29,740 bases of DNA from CAYTGM01 sp964437365 (GCA_964437365.1 CAYTGM010000037.1:1-29740); one strand, 5' to 3'; counted from the first letter of the stretch, positions 15,575 to 23,971 are shown. A program made the numbers and translations. Notes: generated from the sequence alone by a model not told the origin.

Positions 15575-17848
15575 ATGATCTTGATGAAAAAAGCAGCCAC
15601 TGCGCTTGCTCTCATGATTCCAGCTGCTCTGCTGGCCCAGCCTTTTGGACTACCTGAAAGAGAAGCAAATACGGATTTGCTGATCACAGAGCTTCCACCG
15701 GATCAGGTCGGTGACCACAATCTTGTTAATGTCTTTCCTCAGCTGACATTCGACCGGATGACCTTTCTCACAGAAGCACCGGATGATTCGAATCGTCTCT
15801 TCGTGGTTTCTCAGAATGGTATTATCTATACGTTCCCAAAAACGGAAGATCCTGCTCCCGGTGATGTCGACGTCTTTCTCGACATTGCCTCGAAAGTTGA
15901 ATCATCTGGGAATGAGCAAGGCCTGCTGGGTTTCGCGTTTGCTCCAGACTATGCTACATCTGGTGAGTTTTATGTTAATTATACGAGGGATGATGGTGCC
16001 AGTGGAGAGACCGTTGTTGCTCGCTATACAAACGCAGTCCCCTCCGGCAACACAGTCTCCGCCGCCACAGAAGAAATTATTCTGACGGAGACCCAACCAT
16101 TCACAAACCACAATGGTGGTATGATTGAGTTTGGTCCTGACGGTATGTTGTATATCAGCTTCGGAGATGGTGGAAGTGCCAATGACCCTCTTGGTTACGG
16201 TCAGAATACGACTGTTCTTCATGGCAGTATCCTGCGAATCGATGTGACTTCGCCGCCTGACCCCGGACTGGAATACGCTATCCCTGATGACAACCCCTTC
16301 GTGGTTGCAGAAGGTCCGGGCGGTCCTTCCACCCGAAAAGAAATTTATGCTTATGGCTTTCGAAATCCCTGGAGATTCTCATGGGACAAGCTGAATGATT
16401 TTCTCTACCTGGGAGACGTCGGTCAGGGCAGCCCATCAACAACGAATATCGAAGAGGTCAATATTGTTGAAGCAGGTGGAAATTACGGATGGAGTATTAT
16501 GGAGGGACCAGCCTGCTTTCCCATCGGTACGACCGGTTGTGATCAATCAGGCCTTATCAGGCCAGTACATTTCTATACAAACACAGTAGGAAGAGCTATC
16601 ACTGGCGGTTACGTTTATTATGGCACCGAAACGCCTGAACTTTATGGCAAGTATCTTTTTGCCGACTATGTATCAGGTAAAGTATATGCCATGGAGTATA
16701 ATGGAGGCATCTCGGCGAATGATCCAGTGCAACTTCATGATCAGCCAGGATTGAATATAAGTAGCTTTGGACAGGATAACGACGGGGAAGTCTATCTCCT
16801 CGATGCTGCTTCAGACCGTATTTACAAATTTGAACAGGCAAATGGTCCGATCAATACATTTCCAACACGCTTGAGTCAATTGCCCGCCCTACTTAAAGCA
16901 GGGCTTGGCGAGGGACATGATGTACCGGGCGTTATTTATTATGAACCAAGTGCAAAGCTATGGACTGATGCTTCCGAAAAGGAACGCTATATGGCTATAC
17001 CTGGCACTGAACAAGTCACTTATGTATCAGACAATGGTTGGGAATTTCCTGATGAAACCGTGATCATCAAAAACTTCCTTCTTCCTCTTGATGATCGAGA
17101 CCCACAGAATACTCTGAAAAGAGTAGAGACACGCCTTCTGTATCTCAAAGACGATGAATGGTCCGGGTATTCCTACGAATGGAATGAAGAAGAAACAGAT
17201 GCTCAGCTTCTCCCAATTCGAAAGTTTCGCCCGTTTGAAATTATCGAGGATGATGGTGACCCTCTTGAGTATGAATGGCTCTATCCCGGCAGAACTGATT
17301 GTGTCAGGTGCCATACACCAGCGGCTAACCATGTCCTTGGCCCATCCACAAAATACTTTAATCATGAGATTGAGTATCCCGATACAAATATTACCGCTAA
17401 CCAGTTGGAAACGATGAACTATATCAGCCTCTTTACTCAGGATATTGATGTCGTCGATCCCAACCCTGCGAAGGCTCCTGATTATGATGATACAGATAAG
17501 AATATCGGTGCTCGCGCTCGCGCTTATCTAGCCGCAAATTGTTCTTTCTGCCACCGTCCTGGCGGAGGTCCCAGAACCAGTATTGATCTTCGGTGGGAAG
17601 CGACGAACAGCGAGACAGGAATCATTAATCAGCCTGCTGGCTCGGGAGATCTGGGCCTTGTTGATGCAAAACTCATCAATCCTGGAAAACCCGAAAGCTC
17701 AGTGCTGTTAGAGCGCATGAAGACTCTGGACCCTCAGCATCGCATGCCGCCACTCGGGACTACTCGAGTTGATGAGAACGCCGTTGATATCATCACAGAG
17801 TGGATTATGAGTCTTGAAGCAGATGATAGCAGTTGGCTCTTCTACTGA
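15575..17848 (+). CDS. PQQ-dependent sugar dehydrogenase-like protein with C-terminal haem domain
   Basis: 757 residues with a signal peptide (cleavage near LLAQ). Residues about 45-425 form the soluble aldose sugar dehydrogenase beta-propeller (GSDH family): NEQGLLGFAFAPDY, TNHNGGMIEFGPDGMLYISF with the catalytic-type His, GDGGSANDP, and YAYGFRNPWRFSWD with the PQQ-region Arg. After about residue 430 comes a second region containing two c-type haem motifs, CVRCH near 575 and CSFCH near 655, and a late HRMPPLG that could supply an axial Met. The two are plausibly an oxidase and its own electron carrier in the periplasm. A GGAG lies 12 bases before the start; an ATG at 15584 is an alternative start. 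A terminator follows. Confidence 0.88.
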   Translation: MILMKKAATALALMIPAALLAQPFGLPEREANTDLLITELPPDQVGDHNLVNVFPQLTFDRMTFLTEAPDDSNRLFVVSQNGIIYTFPKTEDPAPGDVDVFLDIASKVESSGNEQGLLGFAFAPDYATSGEFYVNYTRDDGASGETVVARYTNAVPSGNTVSAATEEIILTETQPFTNHNGGMIEFGPDGMLYISFGDGGSANDPLGYGQNTTVLHGSILRIDVTSPPDPGLEYAIPDDNPFVVAEGPGGPSTRKEIYAYGFRNPWRFSWDKLNDFLYLGDVGQGSPSTTNIEEVNIVEAGGNYGWSIMEGPACFPIGTTGCDQSGLIRPVHFYTNTVGRAITGGYVYYGTETPELYGKYLFADYVSGKVYAMEYNGGISANDPVQLHDQPGLNISSFGQDNDGEVYLLDAASDRIYKFEQANGPINTFPTRLSQLPALLKAGLGEGHDVPGVIYYEPSAKLWTDASEKERYMAIPGTEQVTYVSDNGWEFPDETVIIKNFLLPLDDRDPQNTLKRVETRLLYLKDDEWSGYSYEWNEEETDAQLLPIRKFRPFEIIEDDGDPLEYEWLYPGRTDCVRCHTPAANHVLGPSTKYFNHEIEYPDTNITANQLETMNYISLFTQDIDVVDPNPAKAPDYDDTDKNIGARARAYLAANCSFCHRPGGGPRTSIDLRWEATNSETGIINQPAGSGDLGLVDAKLINPGKPESSVLLERMKTLDPQHRMPPLGTTRVDENAVDIITEWIMSLEADDSSWLFY

Positions 17849-17880
17849 TTCATCGTTTATATAGCCAGGAAAAAGACCTC

Positions 17881-17914
17881 AAGCCTCACTCTAACGGGTG
17901 GGGCTTTTACTTTA
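17881..17914. terminator. Bidirectional terminator between convergent genes
   Basis: AAGCCTCAC (17881-17889) pairs with GTGGGGCTT (17898-17906) with one G-T pair, followed by TTTACTTT on the plus strand. On the minus strand the hairpin is followed by GAGGTCTTTTTCC. The stop of the RadC-fusion gene abuts it. Confidence 0.8.
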
Positions 17915-19325
17915 AGGTACCCTCATCCGCAAAACTGTAATACTCGTGGTGTCCGATGATTACATGGTCAAGGACTCGAATGCCGATCACGTCACCTGCC
18001 TCGATCAACCTGCGCGTAATTGTGTGGTCGGCTCTTGACGGTGTCGAATCTCCACTCGGGTGGTTGTGTACAAAGATCACCGCCGACGCAGAGTCCTTGA
18101 TCGCATCTCGAAAAGCCTCTCGCGGGTGAACGAGTGACTGGTTCAATGTCCCTTCACTCACCTTGATCTCTCGAAATACCCGATTCTTGGTATCAAGAAG
18201 CAGCGCAATAAATTGCTCTTTCTTGAGTCTCATCATCTTTGCATGCAAGTAATTATAGACAGACTGAGCCCCTGTAATGCTTGGAGACTTATCGCCTGCC
18301 GAGCGAAGAAGCCTCTTTCCTAATTCAAAAGCTGCTTGAAGTGTCACAGCCTTCACCTGTCCCATGCCGCGTATAGATGCTAGTTCTTTTAAACTCATCT
18401 CTTCAACACCTGATATCTTTCCGTTACCCTCTTGAAGGATAGCTCTGGATAGATCCAGGACACTCTTTCCACCTCCACCCGTTCTTAAGATGATACCAAT
18501 CAGCTCGGCATCAGACAGGTGTTCAGCCCCGCTATTGATGAGCTTTTCTCTCGGCAGTTCTTCTGCGGAAAGCGCATGCTTTAAAGAATTTGAAGCCTTC
18601 CCGGTTTGATCAACCCCGTGTTGAGAGACAAAAGAATAATAATCACAGTGTTTCTTTATAGGACATTGCTGACATTGCGGAGACGGGCCACAAACCGTAG
18701 AACTCTTGGGGATTGCCTGACCCCGACTTCCTGCAAACACGCCAAGAAGAAGGTCGAGCTCCAGAGGGTGCATATCCATCTCCCGCGAGAGATTCGCGAA
18801 AACCCGAACCGCTTCAAAGTAATGGTCGTTTCTCTGAAGTGGATAGTTTTTCAGAAGGCCAACTCTATTTGCCCAGCGGGCTTTGCTCGTATCTGGAAAG
18901 ACAAGCGGATAGCCGAGTGTTTTCAACATAAAAGCCGATTGATCACGATTGAGAAATCCCAGTTTTTTTCTAGTCAGCTTGATGGCGCACTCAGGCCCTG
19001 AGCAGTCATTTATCTCCTGAAGAAAAGAAGAGGACTTCAACCAATCCAAACCATCCTTTAGAGACCTGATGTTCTTCGCAACAAGGCTCGTCTCCTCTCC
19101 ATCGGAATCATGGGATGAGACAATTGATATATATTTTTCTCGAACATCTCTTCTGACCTGAGGTGAGGACGGGTCCTTTTTCTCAAGGATCGCCATCACC
19201 ACTGTAACCCTTTCACTGGGAAGAGTATCTGATATATCTCTGCTTACTGCCTGTTTGAGGTGAAGATGCAATTCGGGATTGAGGGATAATAGAAACCGGC
19301 GAAGTTCCTCGCCCATTTCAATCAT
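17907..19325 (-). CDS. RadC (MPN/JAMM) protein fused to an HhH-GPD/Fe-S-like N-terminal domain
   Basis: 472 residues, about twice the usual RadC length. The start at 19325 is preferred because AGGAGG lies eight bases upstream; an ATG at 19349, overlapping the previous stop, would add eight residues. Numbering is from 19325. Residues about 255-340 are the RadC helix-hairpin-helix part (LSDAELIGIILRTG, ASIRGMGQVKA). The MPN domain has VHNHPSGDSTPSRAD, with His420, His422 and Asp433 as metal ligands. The first 230 residues are extra. KLGFLNRDQSAFMLKTLGYP and FPDTSKARWANRVGLL align with the HhH and VDTH blocks of endonuclease III, with Asp145 kept and the catalytic Lys replaced by Asp128. A Cys cluster C212-x5-C218-x2-C221-x5-C227 resembles its [4Fe-4S] loop. 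The fusion assignment is inference. It is co-transcribed with the pseudo-ATPase gene. Confidence 0.85.
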   Translation of the reverse strand: MIEMGEELRRFLLSLNPELHLHLKQAVSRDISDTLPSERVTVVMAILEKKDPSSPQVRRDVREKYISIVSSHDSDGEETSLVAKNIRSLKDGLDWLKSSSFLQEINDCSGPECAIKLTRKKLGFLNRDQSAFMLKTLGYPLVFPDTSKARWANRVGLLKNYPLQRNDHYFEAVRVFANLSREMDMHPLELDLLLGVFAGSRGQAIPKSSTVCGPSPQCQQCPIKKHCDYYSFVSQHGVDQTGKASNSLKHALSAEELPREKLINSGAEHLSDAELIGIILRTGGGGKSVLDLSRAILQEGNGKISGVEEMSLKELASIRGMGQVKAVTLQAAFELGKRLLRSAGDKSPSITGAQSVYNYLHAKMMRLKKEQFIALLLDTKNRVFREIKVSEGTLNQSLVHPREAFRDAIKDSASAVIFVHNHPSGDSTPSRADHTITRRLIEAGDVIGIRVLDHVIIGHHEYYSFADEGTLK

Positions 19326-19348
19326 TTTCCTCTCCTCCTCAACGATCA

Positions 19349-21139
19349 TCAGAATGAATACTCCCTTGGGTCGAGTTCACCAGCAAGGCATGCCGACACG
19401 ATGGCCTGCTCGCGGTCCAGAAGAGTTTCGAAAAGCCGATGGTCTTCACCTTTGTTCGGCTGGAAAAACTCAGCCAGATAGACAATCCCCTCGTAAGGGT
19501 CAGGGTCATCTGGCAAAGACTGGTAGAACGGAACACCCATTTCCTTTGCCCACTTCGGAAGCGTAATGCTGTCGGTGATTTCTTCAATTTTCTTCGGATT
19601 TTGCCGCGGAGCTTCCTCGACATGAAGCGCACCGATGACACCGCGGATGAGATTCATCTTCTCGATATTCGCGGTCTGAAAGCACTCCAGGGAACTCTCT
19701 GAGTCCGGGGCAACCATCGCAGCTATACACGTGGTGCCGCGATCAGAAAGATGAGTCACTCTCTTCAATACCTGAGTTGTCTCCACCATGAAAACGCCAA
19801 GGATGTCCGGAGGCATTTGAGCAACGTTCTCCAGGTCCATCATCATCGATTCTTCATCAGGGCAATGGGCTGTCATCACGTTCGGAATCCGTCGTTCCTG
19901 CAGAGACTCGATGGACATTACATCTTTGTTTCCTGCTTGAGAGAGCATCGCGATCAAACTGTAATATAGATGTTGTAGAGATCGCACATCTGGAGAACTG
20001 ATGAAAAGCAGGCCGCCACCTTTCTTTCTAAGTCTTCCCACGATGCGTTCCGAAAGTTCCGAAGGAAGCCCAACTTTGACCAGGGGGTTGCTGAGTAAAG
20101 GAGTGTTCTCAGGAAAATGAACGAGAACGCGCGTCCCATTAATGCTCTCTTGAATACTCAGCCGGCAGGGTGCTTCGCCTCGAGACGTTTTCAGTGTGTA
20201 TTGGAGGTCAGAAGTGGGTATTTCATCTTCTCGCAGGCCCGCAAGTTTCTTAAGGTCTTTGATAACTTCGGCATGCTTGTCTATACTGTAAGGCTTTTCT
20301 GGACGCCAGGAAGGTCCAACTCGGAAACGAACTTCTACAGACTTTTCGTCCGGTCGTAGTTCCATCTGTTCGGCCCGAAGCAGCATCGCATTTTCAAGAA
20401 CAAAATCCAGAACATCGGATTCAATCTTATCTTTCTTCCTTCTGTGCTCAGGACCTTTAGATTGAGAAGGAATCGCTGTGGAGATATCCCGTGCGGTAGA
20501 TGTATTTTGTGTTCTTGATTCACGTTGATCAAGGCGGGTTTCCATCTGTGAGATACCAAGATCCGGATCATTCTCTCTCGCTTCTCTCATTCGGCGCTGA
20601 TGACTCCGATGAAGGTCTGCGTTTGAAGGGGCAGAGATCTCGGAATCGTCATGGATCGTCGTATAGTCGCTGGTGGTTGGATCTCCTGGGTCCTGATTGG
20701 GATCAGGGTGAGGCCCGTAGTGCGCACGAATTACCTTTTGCAGTTCCTGCTTTTCAGCGATCTTGAGTGTTATATGTGACCCCGTCAGAATCTTCAATTC
20801 ATCGTGAGCAAATACATTCGTGCAGTCACTCATCAAGACAACCAGTGAGTCCCCTTCAAATTCAAGAGGCAGCGCCTCCAGTTTCCACGCATCCGAAGGC
20901 TTAAGGCGATCTAGGGCGTCATTTGCAGGGTTTACTTTACGAAGATCTACAAAGTCGAAACCGTTTATTTCGGCGAACGCCTTCGTGATGGCTTGAGGCG
21001 TAACCATCTTCTCCTCAAGCAGCAGCTCCTCAAAGGGCTGGGGTTTTTTATATAGTTTCAGCGCTTTCTCAAGATCACTGTCTGTCAGGTCGCCAGCCTT
21101 TAACAGTCTTGCAGCAAGGCGCTTCTCAATAGACTTCAA
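19349..21139 (-). CDS. GspE/PilB-like protein lacking ATPase motifs (pseudo-ATPase)
   Basis: 596 residues from a TTG start at 21139; the next in-frame stop upstream leaves no better start. Residues about 1-142 are an MshEN/T2SSE N-terminal domain (RLLKAGDLTDSDLEKAL, FEELLLEEKMVTPQAI, LVVLMSDCTNVFAHDELKIL). A charged linker (about 143-238) follows, then the GspE core: LENAMLLRAEQMELRPDE and VEVRFRVG match the ASDIHiEP and vR.RiDG blocks. Where Walker A should read GPTGSGKTTT the sequence is ISSPDVRSLQHLYY (380-393), with no Gly-Lys-Ser/Thr. Walker B and Asp box are replaced by MPPDILGVFMVETTQVL (442-458), and the His box by CIAAMVAPDSESS. It therefore cannot be expected to hydrolyse ATP. Its stop overlaps an ATG of the RadC-fusion frame by one base. 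Confidence 0.82.
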   Translation of the reverse strand: MKSIEKRLAARLLKAGDLTDSDLEKALKLYKKPQPFEELLLEEKMVTPQAITKAFAEINGFDFVDLRKVNPANDALDRLKPSDAWKLEALPLEFEGDSLVVLMSDCTNVFAHDELKILTGSHITLKIAEKQELQKVIRAHYGPHPDPNQDPGDPTTSDYTTIHDDSEISAPSNADLHRSHQRRMREARENDPDLGISQMETRLDQRESRTQNTSTARDISTAIPSQSKGPEHRRKKDKIESDVLDFVLENAMLLRAEQMELRPDEKSVEVRFRVGPSWRPEKPYSIDKHAEVIKDLKKLAGLREDEIPTSDLQYTLKTSRGEAPCRLSIQESINGTRVLVHFPENTPLLSNPLVKVGLPSELSERIVGRLRKKGGGLLFISSPDVRSLQHLYYSLIAMLSQAGNKDVMSIESLQERRIPNVMTAHCPDEESMMMDLENVAQMPPDILGVFMVETTQVLKRVTHLSDRGTTCIAAMVAPDSESSLECFQTANIEKMNLIRGVIGALHVEEAPRQNPKKIEEITDSITLPKWAKEMGVPFYQSLPDDPDPYEGIVYLAEFFQPNKGEDHRLFETLLDREQAIVSACLAGELDPREYSF

Positions 21140-21240
21140 TGTAGTTTGTCCACTCTTGGCAGTTATCGATATTCAGCGAATCCATATCCTCTTCATATGG
21201 GTTGGGTCGAGCTGAAATCCACAGAGAGGAGAAAAAAGGA

Positions 21241-21891
21241 TTAGCTGTTCAAAGCCTCAAGAACAAAGGGGTTTGATTTCTTTTCTTCACCAATTGTCGT
21301 TGGCGCACCATGCCCTGGATAAACGCGCCAGTCATCTTCCGTCCAATCGGTAACAAGCTTCCTCAGAGTACCCGCCAGTATATCCCAGCTTCCTCCTGGT
21401 AAATCAGTACGACCCACACTGCCCTTGAATAATACATCTCCGCCGATGACAATTTTCTCCGAGGAACAAAGTAGGCAACAGCTGCCGGGGGAGTGACCTG
21501 GGGCATGCTTAATCTCCCATTCATATCCCAGGGCATGAAGTTTCTCTTCGCCGTTCCACAGGTGATCAGCTCTGGATGGAGTAAAGGGAAGACCGAAAAG
21601 GGTCGCTCCGTTCAATGTCCCATCCTCTAGCCATTTACTCTCTTTCTGATGAATACTCACCGAAAGGTTGAGCGAGCTCTTGACCTGCTCACACCCACAA
21701 ACGTGATCGAAATGAGCGTGTGTCAGCCATATTGCCTGAGCAGTGATTCCCCTTGAATCAATTTCCTTAACAATTCGTCTGCCCTCATCGCCAGGATCAA
21801 CGATAAGTCCTTCGTTTGTATCTGAATTCCTAATGAGGTAGCAGTTGGCTTGGATTGGACCAACTGGTAACGCGATCACTTCGATGCTCAT
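21241..21891 (-). CDS. MBL-fold metallo-hydrolase (glyoxalase II-like, YcbL type)
   Basis: 216 residues, the usual size for the short hydroxyacylglutathione hydrolase-like group. All metal ligands are visible: THAHFDH (His58, His60, Asp62, His63), HAPGHSPGS (His133), GGDVLFKGSVGRTD (Asp152) and YPGHG (His194). The N-terminus NCYLIRNSDTNEGLIVDPGD is typical. It lacks the C-terminal substrate-binding helices of full glyoxalase II. A thioester or persulfide hydrolase role in the cytoplasm is likely; the exact substrate cannot be read from the sequence. It lies 101 bases upstream of the pseudo-ATPase gene on the same strand. No strong Shine-Dalgarno was seen. Confidence 0.9.
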   Translation of the reverse strand: MSIEVIALPVGPIQANCYLIRNSDTNEGLIVDPGDEGRRIVKEIDSRGITAQAIWLTHAHFDHVCGCEQVKSSLNLSVSIHQKESKWLEDGTLNGATLFGLPFTPSRADHLWNGEEKLHALGYEWEIKHAPGHSPGSCCLLCSSEKIVIGGDVLFKGSVGRTDLPGGSWDILAGTLRKLVTDWTEDDWRVYPGHGAPTTIGEEKKSNPFVLEALNS

Positions 21892-22203
21892 GTAAAGTCA
21901 ACTTTCTCGAGATATCGTATTTACGAGTTTGTTTAATTCTGGAATCTGAATGTAAAGCGCCTCGGTTTTGCCGGACTACCGCGGGTGATTTGGGGGAACT
22001 TTCTTGCATAATCGACCGGATCTGAGAAACCTGGATATAGGATCCATCATGCGACTGTCCGGCAAAATGCTCTAACCTCCCTGGATCATCGTTGGATCCT
22101 CGCGTTGTGGTTACTGGACAACTAACACTGCAGCTTAGTTCAAATTAATTTCAGGAAAGGATCAGAGAGGAAGGCTCGATGCTATTCCTCCCAATTACTT
22201 GGA
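21892..22203. other. Gene-free stretch with inverted repeat
   Basis: No gene is supported here. It holds the 5' flank of the MBL gene, the 11-bp inverted repeat at 21966-22067, and GGATCC repeats nearby (around 22041 and 22094). Confidence 0.55.
21966..22067. repeat. Perfect 11-bp inverted repeat flanking 80 bases
   Basis: TTTTGCCGGAC (21966-21976) and GTCCGGCAAAA (22057-22067) are exact reverse complements. The 80 bases between are not coding in any convincing frame. It may be the base stem of a structured RNA or a small inverted-repeat element. Confidence 0.5.
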
Positions 22204-22242
22204 CAAAAAAAGCCCCTGAGAAAATGAATTCTCAGGGGCTTT
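22204..22242 (-). terminator. Rho-independent terminator
   Basis: AAAGCCCCTGAGAA (22209-22222) pairs with TTCTCAGGGGCTTT (22229-22242), 14 pairs. On the minus strand it is followed by TTTTGTCC, extending a U-rich tail. It ends the secreted-protein gene at 22267. Confidence 0.9.
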
Positions 22243-22266
22243 GTTAAGCTAAAGTACTACCAGGAA

Positions 22267-23196
22267 TTAGTTATACAGTTCCCAGCTTGAAGCGTCGAGA
22301 GTTGGAGGAATTTCTTCAACTGTTACGTTATCGAAAACGACGAAGTTGTCAGCTGCAGGGACAGCAAGAGAACTGAAAAAGTCAGCGTAACCGATGCATG
22401 GAAGAGCGCCTGATCCGTCACCACTTCCAATTGTTGAAACGGTTGTGAATTCTGCATCAGAAGCCTTCTTGAGACGAACAACTCTTGTTGCTCCACTGTT
22501 AGTTACACGAAGCTGAACTGTGATCCAACGTTTTCCTGAATCGCCTGCGCCAGCAGCAGGTGCAGTACCAACTTCTGGGAAGAAATCAAGCCAGTCCTGA
22601 TCAAAGTTTGTGTTGTTGTTGGTTGTGCCAGCGCCAAACCAGTTTGGAATGTCGTTGTCGTTGACCATTGGGCTACCGGAAGAATAGCGTACGTCGTTAC
22701 CAGATCCACTGTCACCAGTAATGATGTAGTTGAAGCCGTCTGCTCCATCAGATCCGATTCCAGGTCCTGACGTATCAGCCTGAGCACCGAAGCCCCAGAA
22801 TTCTGTTGAACCAGCAAGACCACCGTCGTCACCGTTATAGTTTGCCCATACGTCAAATGTAAGAATCCATCCATTTGAAAGATCAAGGCTGCTGACGTCG
22901 GGATAGAGAGTGATTGAGTTTGCGGCACCAAGTGTCTCATTAACGTCGATGCGAACACCAGTCGTCGTAGAAGCTGAATTAGGAGCTGCAACTATTGGGA
23001 TGTCCTCGGCAGGAGCAATCTGTGTGTGAGTTGAGTAATCGTACTGGAAATTAACCGTAGAGTCAGGTCCGCCGAATTCCTGTGTAACGAAACTTCCACT
23101 CTGATCTGTATCGAAGTCATATGTCACAGATGCTTGAGCGCCTGCAAGACTTGCTGTGCCCAGAGCGAGCATGCTTAAAATCATTTTCTTTGTCAT
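22267..23196 (-). CDS. Secreted protein, probable jelly-roll (LamG-like) family, paralogue of 27573-28595
   Basis: 309 residues from the ATG at 23196, chosen because GGAG precedes it by six to seven bases; an ATG at 23208 would include that ribosome site in the coding sequence. The signal peptide is MTKKMILSMLALGTASLAGA. The mature protein is rich in Gly, Asn, Asp, Ser and Thr, with few Lys, and looks all-beta. YDFDTDQSGSF, NFQYDYS, IPIVAAPNS and FVVFDNVTVEE correspond to equivalent blocks in the second secreted protein at 27573-28595, and both end in a short Trp-containing tail (SSWELYN; NDWSVFH). No PEP-CTERM or LPXTG-like anchor is present. Probably extracellular. A strong terminator follows. 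Function unknown. Confidence 0.75.
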   Translation of the reverse strand: MTKKMILSMLALGTASLAGAQASVTYDFDTDQSGSFVTQEFGGPDSTVNFQYDYSTHTQIAPAEDIPIVAAPNSASTTTGVRIDVNETLGAANSITLYPDVSSLDLSNGWILTFDVWANYNGDDGGLAGSTEFWGFGAQADTSGPGIGSDGADGFNYIITGDSGSGNDVRYSSGSPMVNDNDIPNWFGAGTTNNNTNFDQDWLDFFPEVGTAPAAGAGDSGKRWITVQLRVTNSGATRVVRLKKASDAEFTTVSTIGSGDGSGALPCIGYADFFSSLAVPAADNFVVFDNVTVEEIPPTLDASSWELYN

Positions 23197-23604
23197 GTTG
23201 TTCTCCATTTGTGTAATTGGTTGCCTTACTTGAGGCCGATGCGATTAAGACTCTCAGCGTGTGAGTTGTCAAGAGGTAACGAGCATAAATACTTGTTTTT
23301 TCCTGAGCTGCCTGGAATACAGGAAACACTGTTTTTTTCCTGATAATCAAGGGAGTTTAAGCAATTTGTTGAACTCCATTCACAAAGAATTTTCTTCGCC
23401 GACCACAAATCCTGAACATCCAGCATACCAAGGTCGCGTTTTTCAATCAGGTGTTGCAGTCTCAGCAATCACCATCACTGGGCAAACCCCTGCTGAAAGT
23501 AAAAGCTATATCCCGCCATGACAGATTATCTGCCATCACGTAAAATGCTGATTTCACTTGAATTAAGAAAGTCTCTCTAAACTCAACTCAAAAAGAATTG
23601 AAAA
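23197..23604. other. Non-coding leader of the secreted-protein gene
   Basis: About 400 bases between the tmRNA 3' end and the secreted-protein start contain no convincing gene. Two near-identical T-rich motifs lie at 23294-23306 and 23330-23343 (TGTTTTTTCCTGA, with one extra T in the second). They are separated by 23 bases that include CAGGAAA, which can pair with either one. Confidence 0.5.
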
Positions 23605-23971
23605 TGGTGGAGGCGGCGGGAATTGAACCCGCGTCCAAACGGATCCTCATGATAACGTCTACAGGCTTAGAGACCGATTAGAATCTCACTCAGAGGTATG
23701 GCAGGTCCCCAAACCGTCTCTGAGCCAGCCAGGATTAAAGTCGCCCCGAGCGCACCTGGCGGAGCCCTCGAAGACCAAGCCCGTTGGATGACGTCCACTT
23801 TCCAGACCACGGGCCCAACCCGGAAGGGACGCGCTACCTAATTAGGCAGCGAGTGCGTAGTTATCTTCGCCAGTTAATTAAGGCGGTGCCACGTCAGTTT
23901 AACGAGATGTACGTAACCTGCTCGGCCTGCAGTCATCACTCAAATTCCATCTGTCGAAACCGATCGCCCCC
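23605..23971 (-). ncRNA. ssrA: Transfer-messenger RNA (tmRNA)
   Basis: The 5' end GGGGGCGATCGGTTTCGACAG is the classic tmRNA start. The 3' end has the T-arm GCGGG-TTCAATT-CCCGC and acceptor strand CGCCTCC plus ACCA. The seven acceptor pairs form with one G-T. The length is 367 nt, encoded as one piece. The tag frame at 23842-23871 reads GGC GAA GAT AAC TAC GCA CTC GCT GCC TAA, giving GEDNYALAA. The C-terminal ALAA is the usual protease-recognition end. A stop (TAA) lies in frame three codons before GGC, so the resume codon is probably GGC preceded by TTAACT. The product rescues stalled ribosomes together with SmpB. Confidence 0.95.
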
